DNA of 64,000 nt, taken from assembly GCA_001599595.1 (NCBI GenBank), contig BCHH01000001.1:4121068-4185067 (forward strand), read 5' to 3'. This DNA is from Beverwykella pulmonaria. Taxonomy: Eukaryota; Ascomycota; Dothideomycetes; Pleosporales; Melanommataceae. The translations under genes and the position numbers were made by a program. Within the stretch, counting starts at the first letter, position 1. The number at the start of each line of letters is the position of its first letter. Under the pieces are notes generated by a model. It did not search any database, had not been told where the DNA came from, and was given only the letters and a program-made list of their open reading frames with translations. Shown piece by piece: positions 1 through 11,221 of the stretch.

Positions 1-713
1 TCAATCGTGAGCCAGCTGTTCGGCCGAGCGCAAAGCGCGATAACTATCTACAACGGGCAAAAACAGAAAACTATGGGATGGTGGGCGGGACCGCAGAATT
101 GTAGAATCTGGGGCCGAATTGATTGCTTGATGAGGTTGCTGATAGTTGATGGTTGAGACTCTGAGACATCCTGGGATTGACTCAGGAAGTCTTGCTGAGA
201 AGCTTGGCGGCCTAACCCAGTATAGAACAAAACATATAGAGATATTCAAACGGCACTGCATTTGCTTTCATCGTTGGTGTTCAATTCTCTCGTGATTCTC
301 GACTAGATAGTTTAGCACAGATCGTTTCCTACACTCTCTTGCACCCGACGCAACTGCGAAGCAGAAGGGCTCAGATGCCAAAGTGAACCCAATGATGCCA
401 TTGGCTAATAATTAAATCCCTCGGTCCTTACGAGTGACTTAAGGCCGAACCCCATAACAGAAGACCGCCATCGGCCCACTCTATCTCTTACAATAGCTGA
501 GAGACAGCCTCCGGCGGAGCGACGGCAGAGTCCAAGCATGTAGCCGGCAAGGGACAGCTGCGGGTTGGCGAAATCAAGGTTTTCTTCGGGATGAGCGAGC
601 GGTGGAGGATCTATACTAAGCAGAGAGCAACGGGGAACAGCAAGGAGGAGGCACCAAACTGAGCCAGAGCTCAAGCAAGACGACTCTGCTTTGCCGGGAC
701 AAGACATGGTGCT
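1..713. other. gene-poor left edge
   Basis: I see no convincing gene here. The open frames on both strands are short, mutually overlapping and low in recognisable motifs. The stretch lies directly upstream of the LINE relic and may contain more decayed retrotransposon sequence, but I could not read a protein from it. Confidence 0.4.
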
Positions 714-1130
714 GAGGAAAAGAAAAAGAAGAAGCTGACCACACCCATAGAAGCTTGGATAAACTATCAATAGCGCCTCCGGCGGGACAAGTGCAGAGAA
801 ACCAAACACTCCCCTGTGTATGACTCCACGCTCGACGCAAAGCCCCCACCGAAGGACCTCCACGCGGGACTAAGCCGCGCTAAAAGCTCTATGTTGGCCC
901 AACTACGCACGAAGGCAATCGGCTTCAATGACTTTTTAGCAGCACGAAATGTCCTTGGTGTTACTCCGGAGTGCGACTGCAGCTAGGCACGTCAAACACC
1001 TAGACACATTGTTGTGCATTGCCCACACCTCGGCGGTAGAGAACAGATGTGGACAAGAGCAGGAACTCTAGACTACAACGTGGCTCTGCGGACAAAGCAG
1101 GGAGCTGAGGCATCACCTCGTGGCTCCTAA
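714..1130 (+). mobile_element. relic of a non-LTR (LINE) retrotransposon, 3' end of ORF2
   Basis: One forward frame reads as the region just after the RNase H domain of fungal LINE ORF2 proteins. It contains HAGLSRAKSSMLAQLRTKAI, then ECDC at about 970, then PRHIVVHCPHLGGREQMW at about 1000-1050. This matches the usual 'QLRTG.IGL..FL ... C.CG..+.T..H.LL.CP' pattern of Tad-like elements. The frame is broken by TAG codons at 771 and 984 and ends at TAA 1128-1130. No reverse transcriptase or poly-A tail was found, so this is a fragment. The Tad-like assignment is from memory of the family; the frame and the Cys/His pattern are seen directly. Confidence 0.7.
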
Positions 1131-1769
1131 GCTAGTACAACCAGACTCGACTCCCACAATTCTGCGTGGCCACAGAACTAACAGACAAACAGCAGGACAG
1201 CAGACGTCCTCTCGCCTCTTAGTGGTGACCGGAATCGGAACCGAAATCGCAACATGACTCTGGTCGTTACGTTGCCCTGACCTCAAGATTCTGCCGCACA
1301 GACCGCACGTTGGTAAAGCACGGCAGGCTGAACCAGACACGGCCCAACAGTAGACACCAAGGTGCCTACACTAATCGGATTTCGGGGTTTACCTTCAGAC
1401 TCCTGGAGGGTTTTACCTTCCCCACCACCCAAGTAGATAAACAGTCCGCATGGACCCGCAAGGGAACCGTACCGGACTATATGACCAACCCGTCCAGCCG
1501 GGCCGGGCCAACTTTTTGCCTGCCTTCGCATTGTTAATCTCCAACAGGGCATTTCAACTCTACATCTCCAACAAAGCTTTCTTGCTACTTTTCGTTGCCG
1601 CACTTCAGGAACCTATGTAGCAGCTCGCTTAGCAGTCCACATGATACACTTCACGAAAGACTCAGAAAGCAACTCACTCCGTCTCTCCTACACGTACAAC
1701 CACAAACGCACACATCGAACGCACACATCGAACACACCTAATCGGGGCATACAGTACAGCTGTTCCGAT
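1131..1769. other. intergenic, leader of the CR-like relic
   Basis: No gene is supported. The last 100 bases are pyrimidine- and CA-rich, with a short direct repeat (CACACATCGAACG twice near 1710-1735). This looks like a fungal 5' leader for the relic starting at 1770. Confidence 0.35.
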
Positions 1770-4541
1770 ATGGTGAGATCGAAGTCGCCTATACCATCCA
1801 ACGATGATGAAGAGACACCTCGATCCCCCGTTTCTTCTAGAGGAAAAAGACCTAACAGGGGCGATGGACACGCGACGATCCCCCAACCGGCGCGCGAAGT
1901 GGACGCAGCCCCTCTCACGGGTTCCACACGTAAGAGGCGGTTACAAGAGTACGAGCAGGTTGCGGAGCCGTCTACAAATGATGCACCTGGAACACAGGAG
2001 CCCAAGCATGCCAGCTACACAAAACCCCTGAGTAAATGTAGTGTGGACGACCTAGTTGATTGGATACAAATAGAGCAAGATATCCCACTCAATGAGGATA
2101 CACGCGAGAAATTAAGAACAGCAGAAGTTACTGGGCTTGCTTTTTTTAGTAATGGCGACAAGGCCTTCTTTAGAGATAAATGCAAGTTATCTCCTGGGTC
2201 AACACTAGTGCTCTCACAACTGTTGATTTTACTTATAAGAGTGGAGAGTAAGTTATTATCTTTTACCTTATACACGCCACGTAGACTGCAAGTTAACAAC
2301 GTTATAGAAATAAGAAACTAGACTAAATATGTGAAGATGCTTAACGCTGCCCCCTTATCTTCTCTTGCACCTATAAGCATTAGTAAGCCTACTAACTGTG
2401 CGCTTTTGTTGTTCTCTTTACAGCTAATAACACCTACAGGGGACCAAGAACAAGTTAAGTTTAAAGAGCCTTCTTCTAAAAGAAGCCGCCTAGAAATTAG
2501 CGCTGACACTTTGGATGTAGCTAAAAAAGCCTGTAATCTAAGAGATTATCTCCTACAGCAATATCTAGGTCTAGAAGAACTAAGCAAGTAGCTATCTAAT
2601 CCTGCTTGTACCACTAAATTGCCATTTCCCTTCCTAGGGGAGGGTAAACTGTTTAAACGTTTTGTGATGGTTAATAGCTAGTATTGCAGTGGAGGAAAGG
2701 TGCGTGTGATAAAGGAATAATCACACGGGGGTAGGAGGGCGACTCGCAACCATGCGATGTCCGAAGCAGCAATGCACTGAAGGACGGAGAAGAATCAAGA
2801 TGGAGGTTTGGCAGTAGACTGTTTGCAATTTCGTTGTATCTAGCTACCAAACCAAAAGAAAGATGAAGCAGTGATGAAAAACAGATGAAGCATTCGTGAT
2901 CTCGTTGGGGGTCGGTTCGTGTGTGTTGTGCGATCGTTGTGCGATGGGTGTTGATACGATGGATACGATCGGTGTCGATGTGTGGGTGTTGTGTTTGGGT
3001 CCCCATATATATACCGCGTTGAGTGATGACGAAGCAAGCAGCTGACAGAGAAACCAAGACTTGTTCCCTGCACCATGCATCCAAGCCTTCCACCCATGCC
3101 AGTGGTATATTCGCGCAAAGTAGCACTTTGCTACGGCGCAGTATTAGTCTTACGTGGGACGCAAATACTTTATAACACTTCTTGATAAAGTAAAACAGTT
3201 AATAGGCCCTAGAATTAGAGAGCTTTCCCTCTATAGAACTATTAGCTATGGAAAGTCTTATCTTCTAGCTGCACTTGTATGTTATCTAACTGTTGCTAGC
3301 AAAAGAGTAGTATATATCCTAGACTGTTAGGAGTGTTGTAGGAAGATCTATGTCTATGGCAGGTTTTCTGCTGTAAGTCCCCTAAATATAACGCTTTAAG
3401 TATAGAGTTTACTAGCCTCTTCTATAGAAGGAAATGGAGCAATGGTGGATACGGAACAAATATGCACCTCTAGATGAATACAAGGCGGGTGATCTTAAAA
3501 CCTTTAAATCTAAAGTTGAAGACATTACGGGCTGTCTCCCGTTGCTTTTGGATAAATGCATAGTGGAAAAGAAGATCAATCTATCCGCCCTGAAATTGAA
3601 TGAGGTTTTTAGCCAGGTTTAAGATTTTATGTTGAAGATCCAAAAAGAGCATAACGACTACTGGGAGATGTAGGTTTTATACTCCTTTAAGTGGTCCTTG
3701 CAAAATTGCTAACTAATAAAGCTATTGCCATTATGTGACCGCTTGTATTATTAACCGAAGGCCTCCAGGACTTCTACTTGAGCATATTGACCACCAGTAC
3801 TTCTACGTTAAGGAAGATGGAACAGCAACGTACGCATGCGGCATCGCTCGCGAGGCTGCAGCCAGGCGGTTGCGCGAATACGATATGACCCCATTCACTA
3901 ACCTAGATTCTTTGGATACATTGGAGAAGCACATCAACAACCCATCCATTCCAGGCTTCTTTATAGAGCAGGCCGTATTATTGTCAATTGTTACACGTGG
4001 ATTAAAAACCATAGGGGTTAAATCACAAGTACAGCAGGAGATATTCGTCGAGGACTACCCAATATTCAATAAAGATCAGCTGGGTTGGACACTTTATTGC
4101 CCAGCCATTGATGGGATACTAGTCCAATTTTCTGATGATGATGGCAAAAAGAAATGTTCAATGTATCCTATTCAGATCACCGTGGCAAAATCTCATGCTG
4201 ATTCGGAACAGGGATTTATGAATCAGTGGGAAAACTGGAGTCGAGGCCTTGATGACTACGATATTGAGCTCAAGTTCTGTTGGGTCACGTTGGACCCAGA
4301 ACTTGAGTCTGGAAGTGCCTCCCCATCGTCTCGCTCACTCAGATCGAAAGAGATTGACAGGCCTAGCTACGAATTTATGCGCATTCCCCTCGACGTAGTC
4401 AGCAAAGACATGAGGAAAAAATACGACCAAGCGATAAAGGCTTGGGAAAAGACTTGGGAAAAGGCTGGCGAAAAGGCTGGCGAAAAGGCAGCCGCTAGCA
4501 ATGTCGGGTTTGTCCTTGCCGATGTCGCGTTTTGTTGGTGA
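1770..4541 (+). pseudogene. degenerate Crinkler/RHS-type (CR) NTPase-nuclease gene
   Basis: Pieces of one protein lie in order on the plus strand. A low-complexity N-terminus is followed by a SAM-like helical header (about 2030-2240). An intron is likely at 2248-2439 (GTAAGT to ACAG, phase kept). A linker leads to a P-loop NTPase core (Walker-A remnant YGKS at about 3250, then KRVVYI at about 3303), with an NTPase continuation at 3434-3622. The C-terminal part at 3735-4541 carries FFIEQ, PAIDGILV and MYPIQITVAK, which fits a PD-(D/E)XK-like nuclease of the CR/RHS effector family. Breaks: TAG at 2589 and 2679, an insertion at about 2686-3145, TAG at 3328, and frame changes near 3400 and 3640-3735. 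The two Walker-A glycines before GKS are replaced by Arg and Ser. The C-terminal 268-residue frame is still open, but the gene as a whole cannot make the full protein. The family call is by remembered motif pattern; no search was run. Confidence 0.72.
2686..3145. mobile_element. 460-bp insertion in the CR-like relic
   Basis: The flanking gene frame is continuous if 460 bases are left out. The hexamer AGTATT stands on both sides (2680-2685 and 3140-3145), so it may be a target-site duplication. The inserted DNA is unlike the gene: GTGTG/CGATCG-rich on the plus strand, with TATATATATA near 3007. No clear terminal inverted repeats or TG...CA ends were found. It may be a small non-autonomous element or a displaced promoter/leader segment. 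The boundary is inferred from reading frame and the hexamer. Confidence 0.45.
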
Positions 4542-5257
4542 GGGTGGCCACTCGCTTGTCCTGGCCGCTCGCTTATCGAATACGTTAGTAGGCGGCATCA
4601 ATGATGCGTTGATATCAACGCACGCCTTCAAGTCTGGACATTGGCCGTTCTAAAACTTCATAAAATAGACTCACGATATGGGAACAGGGTCAATAATAGT
4701 CGAAATTCCATTTTGGGTTCAGGCATAGTACTTTTTGGTACGATGAAAGACCAGCAAGTATGCTTCTGAACATTACAAGAAGTGGGAGAAGTTAGATTGC
4801 AAGTCTCAATCCTACCTTTCGGAGACCTGTCTGCTTTTGCTTTTCCTTCTTTGCAACGCCTTGGAGAGCTTCCGGCGTCCTGATGCAATTGGATAAATAT
4901 TCGTGTGGCGTCAACTTTAGCCGCCACGTGCCGCTCGATGAATGTGGCTGAGCAGAAGTCATCGAAGGATTCAGCCGCATCGCCTTGCACTGCCTCGGCC
5001 GTCAGCTGTCCATCTCAAAGAGAATGGAGGCGTATCTAGAACACGGCATGTCTCTGCTCGTTGCGGACTTTTGCCCGTAGTTCAGCGAAAGAGCTCATTG
5101 TTGCTCTGGACTACAGCTCTACGCTCCCATTTTCAGCCTAATACACTTGGTGCATTTGATCATCAGATTGCTGTTACCTATCTTTACAACTCCGTCTGTC
5201 TTTGACTCCTATATCATTTCAGCCTTACCCTTTTCGCTACTGGTATCTACCACTGCA
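4542..5257. other. intergenic, no gene seen
   Basis: No supported coding region. It contains a perfect 18-bp palindrome (TGCGTTGATATCAACGCA, 4605-4622). The last part (about 5100-5257) should hold the promoter and leader of the zinc-finger gene. Confidence 0.4.
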
Positions 5258-8200
5258 ATGGATGAAGACCAAGAGTTTTCGGCAGAGTCCCTCCAGCTCG
5301 CGGAAACGCTACTTGCACGGCATCCACAAACGATACAAGGTTTGTTTGCGCAAGCTATCAACCGCTCCAGTTCGTTCGCGTTCGTCTACTTAAATGCGTC
5401 AACTCATCGGTATCAGGGTCCCGCTCACAACAGCCTGTTTTTAGTTCTGTCGCATCGGATACAGCATCTACCACGTCATCGTTGAGGTCTGGACTATCCG
5501 TATGGTCGGCGTCGACGCGTAGCAGTCATACTGCTTCATCAGTCTACTCATATGCCCCTTCTATAGCCTCGACCAGGTCTTCTGCTTCTAGATGGAGCAT
5601 CACGTCATCACAACCACACCCTTCTGCCCTCAGATAGGTAATGCCTTTGCCAGACATGTCGACCTCAGGATATGCCAATGGAAGCGTTATCGATACCGTT
5701 CAAGAAGAGAATTCTGTAAGGAGGAGCCCGAACTTTATGCCAGAGCCTCCGGAGCGTCTCCTACACAGAGAAAATTATAGTAGCCAACCTTTGACCAGCT
5801 TCTTCTGTACCTACTGCGCCGAACTAAACACATTCAAATCATTCAACGCTAAGTCGGACTGGAAGAAACACGAAATGAGGATGCACGAAACTGGGGAAGA
5901 TTGGCCATGCCCCGTATTAGGTTGTTATCGAATCTTCGACCGCCAGAAAGATTTCGTAAAGCACTTCCAACGGTACCACTCAGGGCGACCTTTACCTACT
6001 CTTCTTAATGTAGGCATACAGCTGTTACCCAGAAAAGTCTTTGGGTGTGGCTTTGATCAGTGCAAAGACGTTAGCTTTGGTTGGGACGAGCGTTGCGATC
6101 ATGTTGCGGAGCACATGAAGCATGGTGCATCATTTGAACAATGGCGGTACTCAACCATCATTCGCAACCTGCTACGACAAGAAGCGCTAAGGAAGGAATG
6201 GGACGACCTAACCCATCACTTTGATGACTCGGTCGACCGTGCCACAATAGCTTGGAGCCCGGACAATACCCGAATCTTGAGACAAAAGTTGCAATGCTGT
6301 GATTTGAGGCCTTCAAGGGCAGATGTGGTGATGGCTGCGTTTGTTCTGCGCTCAGACCTGGCTTTGCATCCCCTCCTCCAAGAACTGCCACGGGATTTCA
6401 TAACCCCGAGTAGAGACTCTGTTCCAAACGTCTCGCGTGAGCAGCGAATGATGATTTTGATCGGAAACGACGCAGTTCGTGTTCAGGAAAGCAGGCTACT
6501 CGTAATACAGAGAGCTTTACTAGAAGCCCGGGAGAGACAAGCTAAGCCTGCGATTGCCATCGACCCTCACACTACGGTGGACTTATTGGATGAAGTAGAT
6601 GCACCTACTCTACCTCCATGGCCCTTTTCTCATGGGCAGGACTCCCCACTCATTGTGAAAGAACAGAGAAAGACGGAAGATGCGGCTGATATCACACATG
6701 TAGCTCCACAACATCGGCTTGAGAAATTTTACAATGTCTTCATCGACTCCCCCCCAACATTAGGTGACTCCAATGTCGAACTTCCAATGCAGGATATCAG
6801 TAACCTCAAGAGACAGTTGGGTCTCAGAGATGACAAGTATGACGTACCAGAGGAGGGCGCCGACATCAAAAGAACTAAATTTGCTAACGATGGCAATACC
6901 AACGATGCTTTAAATTCTTCCGAGGATTACTATGGGCCAGAAATGGAATTGAACGAACTTCCTCGGGTACAGCCGGATGGGGGTGCTCACGGTCCGATGG
7001 CTTTAGATGAACAGCTAGAGAATCGTCCCGATACGAGTGACACGTATCACGAGGATTTCGCCTTCGCGATCAGTAAGGCAATCAGGGATCGGCTCAATGC
7101 ACTCGAAGAGTTCAAGCAGATTTGCCGTCGCGGACAGTCACCTAAAATCAGGCTTCAAATTACACTGGACTGGAACCCTACCAAATTCTTCAACAAATTA
7201 GGACTCAACGATATCTCCAGCATTATTGATGAGTTTCCTTGCCTGACTGGTTCTTATGAGGAATGTCAGGCAACCACGGCGAAAGATTACATTATGGAAA
7301 TATGGCCCGAGAGTGGAGGTGTCATTTTGACGCTGTTACAGAACTTCTTATCTCGTCCTGATGAAAAAGAGCACTCCTGTAAGTCTGATTCCTAGGATCT
7401 TATCTGGAGTCTCATATTGTTTCCAGATTCTCCCGACAGTCTAGAGAACACGTTCGTTCAGATGACTAATGACACTGGCTCGTCCTGTCTCGTAAGGATC
7501 GGTGGTGATTTAGATTTTGCGATGGAGGTAGTTGATCAAGTCGCTTGGTTGGCTTCAGCTCTCCGATCTTCTCCGGTTACTCAAGGCGTTCTTGCCTGCT
7601 CTCCTCAGGTCGAAGAAGTCATCGCAGAGTCAGTTGGGCACGAGCCCTCAACAATTTCGGTATCCTGCCACATGGCTTTCGAATTTCAGACCGTTAGCCA
7701 AACAAAGGCCGAACAGAACGGACCTTGTTGGGCCGCACTCTTCCGCAATCCGATCTTAGTAAAAGACTACCCAATTCGACAAAGGACGTCCCAGAACACT
7801 GGCCTGGAGATGTCATTAAGAACGATGGCTGCTCTGCTTCAATGCGAGCAAATAGTTCAATGGGGCAGTAGGATCATCATGAAAAGCTTCAACTCGCTGC
7901 TAATCGCAACCCTGGCGACTACGACGACCGTTGTTTGGCACATGATTGTCAATGAGTACTCTGACGAGCGAATATCTTACAATGACCCACGATTAGACGC
8001 CTTTCAGATCGACTTGCCGAACGGGTTATCCCTTCGCGGGTTGGAAGGTAAACGACACATCGTAGGATGGTGTTCCAATGCAACGGATCTCTGCGGGCAT
8101 GCTACGGCCAACCAGCGGATATTAAGCAGCGGACTACCGAAGCCACCAGCGTCCATAGTTATTGACAGACTATACATCGAGGGAGGGTCACAGGTGGTTG

Positions 8201-9444
8201 GTGGTCTGAACATGAGTGTCAACAAAAAGGAGAAGCCGTTCTGGCTGGAGCGGGGAAGCGACTATCCAAGCTTGCTGAAGTGGGTCAGCCTTCAACCAAT
8301 CATCTTCTATGATGTATGCGATCGTCGAGCGTGGTTGGTCGACGGTGTGTGTGCTTTGCTTCACCTTGTTCGCATCTCATTGTGTCTGGACGAGGAGGAT
8401 GAGGAGTCACCCTATGACTGGGTGTTCGATCCAAGCAAGCTTAAAGACAACTGGGACGGCTGTACTGGACGTCTTGCAGCTCTAAAGACGCTCAAGAGCT
8501 GGGAAAATCTCAACTTGAATGTCTACATCAAGGACAGGTCCAGCAACGGCGACGTAACCTATGCGACGCTCGGAGAGAGAATAAAGAGGATTCTGCACTC
8601 CCTCGAAATTCTCGTCGACCGCCAGGTCAAGACAACCGTGCAAGACGGCATCAAGGTCTCTCAGACATTAGACTTCCGTAATGGCCTGGTTGGCTTCGAC
8701 CTCCTGGATGTCATCATGCCACTTGGACCAATAGATGCCCGCATCAAGCGCTTAGACTCTCGAGGTCATGGCTGGATTGACTTAGTACCGTCACTTGGTA
8801 CTATTACAATATTTGGTAAAGGATTTGGAGAGCTTATCCGACCTGAAGATCCAGGTCTGCTCTGCGGTACTTGGAGAAGCGTCCCGACAAATAACGACCT
8901 TATGACATCATCCACATCCACCTTGAAAATGTTGTATGAACAACGCTTACAAAGAATGGAGCCAGGCCTGGGCATTGGTGAGATGACTAGTAAAATCATG
9001 TGGTCTTCTTCAAATCAAGCTTGCAAATGGTGTAGGTGTACGAAAGGAACGCTGACGACCATTGGACAGCACAATGATCCAACACAATATTTGGTGTCAA
9101 AGAAGCTGTGGAAAATGAAGTTGATGTCCAAGGGCTCAATGCCGGTCGATGTGGCCACGCTAGATGAGAATGGCGCGGTTGTGTTTGCACACTTGTCGTA
9201 CCTTGGTCAAAAGAAGGAAACGGACAAAGAAGACCTGGATGAATCTACCGAGATGGTTCTGAGTGATGGAGGGAGCAGTAGTAATCAGAGTGTTTCTGCG
9301 ATCGATTCTGCAGAGACACAGTCAACAGGGGCGACAAGCCTTACGCCGTCGAGCTTGACGCTTTCTAGCGGGAGTCAGACACCGGATAGTCAAAAAGGAA
9401 AACGAAAAGGCAAGGGATTCTCCGGATGGAGATGGAAAGGTTGA
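5258..9444 (+). CDS. large C2H2 zinc-finger protein with a fungal-specific C-terminal domain
   Basis: The clear coding blocks are 5641-7378 and 7427-9444, joined by a 48-nt intron (GTAAGT to CCAG, phase 1 on both sides). Counting from the Met at 5641, three zinc-finger units are visible: C56/C59/H77/H82, C90/C95/H108/H113, and C136/C141 with H154/H158. A charged linker follows. The second half carries RISYNDPRL, LSLRGLEGKRHIVGWCSNA, RAWLVDGVCALLHLVRISL and FGKGFGELI. I remember this pattern from a large family of uncharacterised Pezizomycotina proteins. The tail is Ser/Thr-rich and ends in basic KGKRKGKG. The 5' end is unresolved: ATG 5258 opens an acidic frame, a Ser-rich coding-like stretch runs to an in-frame TAG at 5635, and I found no clean intron. 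Function is unknown; DNA or RNA binding by the fingers is an inference. Confidence 0.7.
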
Positions 9445-11221
9445 AGTGGGAAAGCTTACGTCCTATCGCTCCCCTCTGTAACTTCTATACTTGAAATGCC
9501 AGATTTTGGCAGATCTTGATCCATCTTTGGCAGCGCATCACACTAGCTGTGAAAACAACCCCAATTCCTTTCACTACCCATGGTTCTCTCTGCCATGTTA
9601 GAAAAAGATCTTGTAAATCCAACATATCTTCCATAGTATGCAAGCTACTTAGAAGACTTGCATTATGCGTTGAAGGCTTACTGTACTACAATAGCAAAAT
9701 AAGCCTAGAAAAACTGCTAGATTCAGGAGCAAGAAAGACTGTGGAAGCTAAACGCAGAGGAAAAAATGACAAGAAGAACGAGCAAGACGGGAAAGCCCAA
9801 ACAGGGTGAGTACGAGGAACAATCTCCCTATGGGAGTAGCACGAGAGGCTTGGGTTGGAAATTTGATTCTTGCTATCTGTTGAATACCTGCCAGATATTT
9901 ACAAGTTATCGATATTTCAAGATAACGAAAGTAGTTATTGATTGTGCTGTTAAATTTGGGCAAAGCCCTGCTAGATACGTAATAGAAATATTAGAGGGTA
10001 ACGCTAGCCAGAATGGAAATTGGCCGATGAAGAAACGCGCGCGTGAAAGTTTGCTGGGATTTAAAATGCCGAAGTGAAACCATGAGAAGGGGAAGGGCTG
10101 AACTCTTGTTATCTCGGCAGGTAGGGTTGGAGAGTGCTTTTCCAAGAAGTATATGTCATATTGTAACACATCAAGGAATAGTATGCCGCGATTGAACGGA
10201 AGAAACTCTGCACATATACCCTTGCCTTACCAAAGCAGACTATGATGATCGTGATATATTTAGCTGGGAATGCGCTGAGGGAGAGCTACCGCCTATACGT
10301 CAACTCGTCCGAGCTGGAGTTCGAGGTTTCCTTTGGCCCCAAAATAAACAGAGCTGGACGCCTCTTCACCTCTTCACCGTGTCATAGAAAAGAATCCCTA
10401 AGAAGCCTTCCTGGACCTCCCAAAAAATTGTTTCAGAAGTGGATGAGCTATTTGCCAATGAGAACTTGTGGGGTTTCGTTAGTTCTCAGGCGGTTTCCTC
10501 AAGCGTGTTGCACTTCCTCGTCCGTCTTGACTGCCTTTTTACCATACTTCGGAACCACGGGAATACGGCACAAGAGAAAAATTCGAGTGATTTGATTATG
10601 GCAGTAAGAGCCGAATAAGATGTTCCAAAGACAGAGTTAGTAGTTCCTTATCAGGCAAAAACCGAGGAAACTCAGAGATTCTTCTCCCTTCTCACAGAGT
10701 CTCGTGATACAGATTTTTACCAATTATTTGAAAGAAAATCTCAACACGTTGAGCTATAGCCATGGGTGTTTAATTTCAGTTCCAAATACACATCTACATC
10801 TAGCTTAGAAGGACGCGTTACGAAAGGACCTACAACGCCGAGAAACAGGTAGAAATAGCCCGTCAACGATAACTCAAAGCTATTTACAAGACTATTGTGA
10901 TAGTTAAATCTTGTTCGACTACCGACCAAGAGTTCAAAAGAGAAAAGGGCGTCACGAGTGAGAAAAGGGCGTCAAATGTCTTATGTCCGACGGTTGTGCG
11001 GAACTCCACTTTCCCTCGCATTGGTTTCCCAAAGAGGAATTCTACCTTTAGTATGTTCTCAAATACCTCCCCGGGCGTAGAGTCACGTTTAGACAAACCA
11101 ATAAAGTACATAAACCTTCAGAATTCCTTCAACAACTCAATCACAACACTCCCACTCCAACCAAAGTAAACGACCTTCAAGAGTTCTATTCACCCAAAAC
11201 ATTCACAGCAGATCCTTCAAC
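9445..11221. other. 1.8-kb intergenic stretch, no gene supported
   Basis: Several short AT-rich open frames overlap on both strands without family motifs or convincing splice structure. A direct repeat, GAGAAAAGGGCGTCA, occurs twice near 10940-10975. The last 100 bases are CA/CT-rich like a leader for the DUF1330 gene. Decayed coding sequence cannot be excluded around 9516-10077. Confidence 0.4.

Noticed and set aside
1..261. 86-residue minus-strand frame at the left edge
   Set aside because: No motif, no plausible neighbour exon, and composition like non-coding DNA.
2671..3126. 151-residue minus-strand frame inside the CR-like gene
   Set aside because: It falls within the inserted segment, is rich in simple repeats and resembles no protein.
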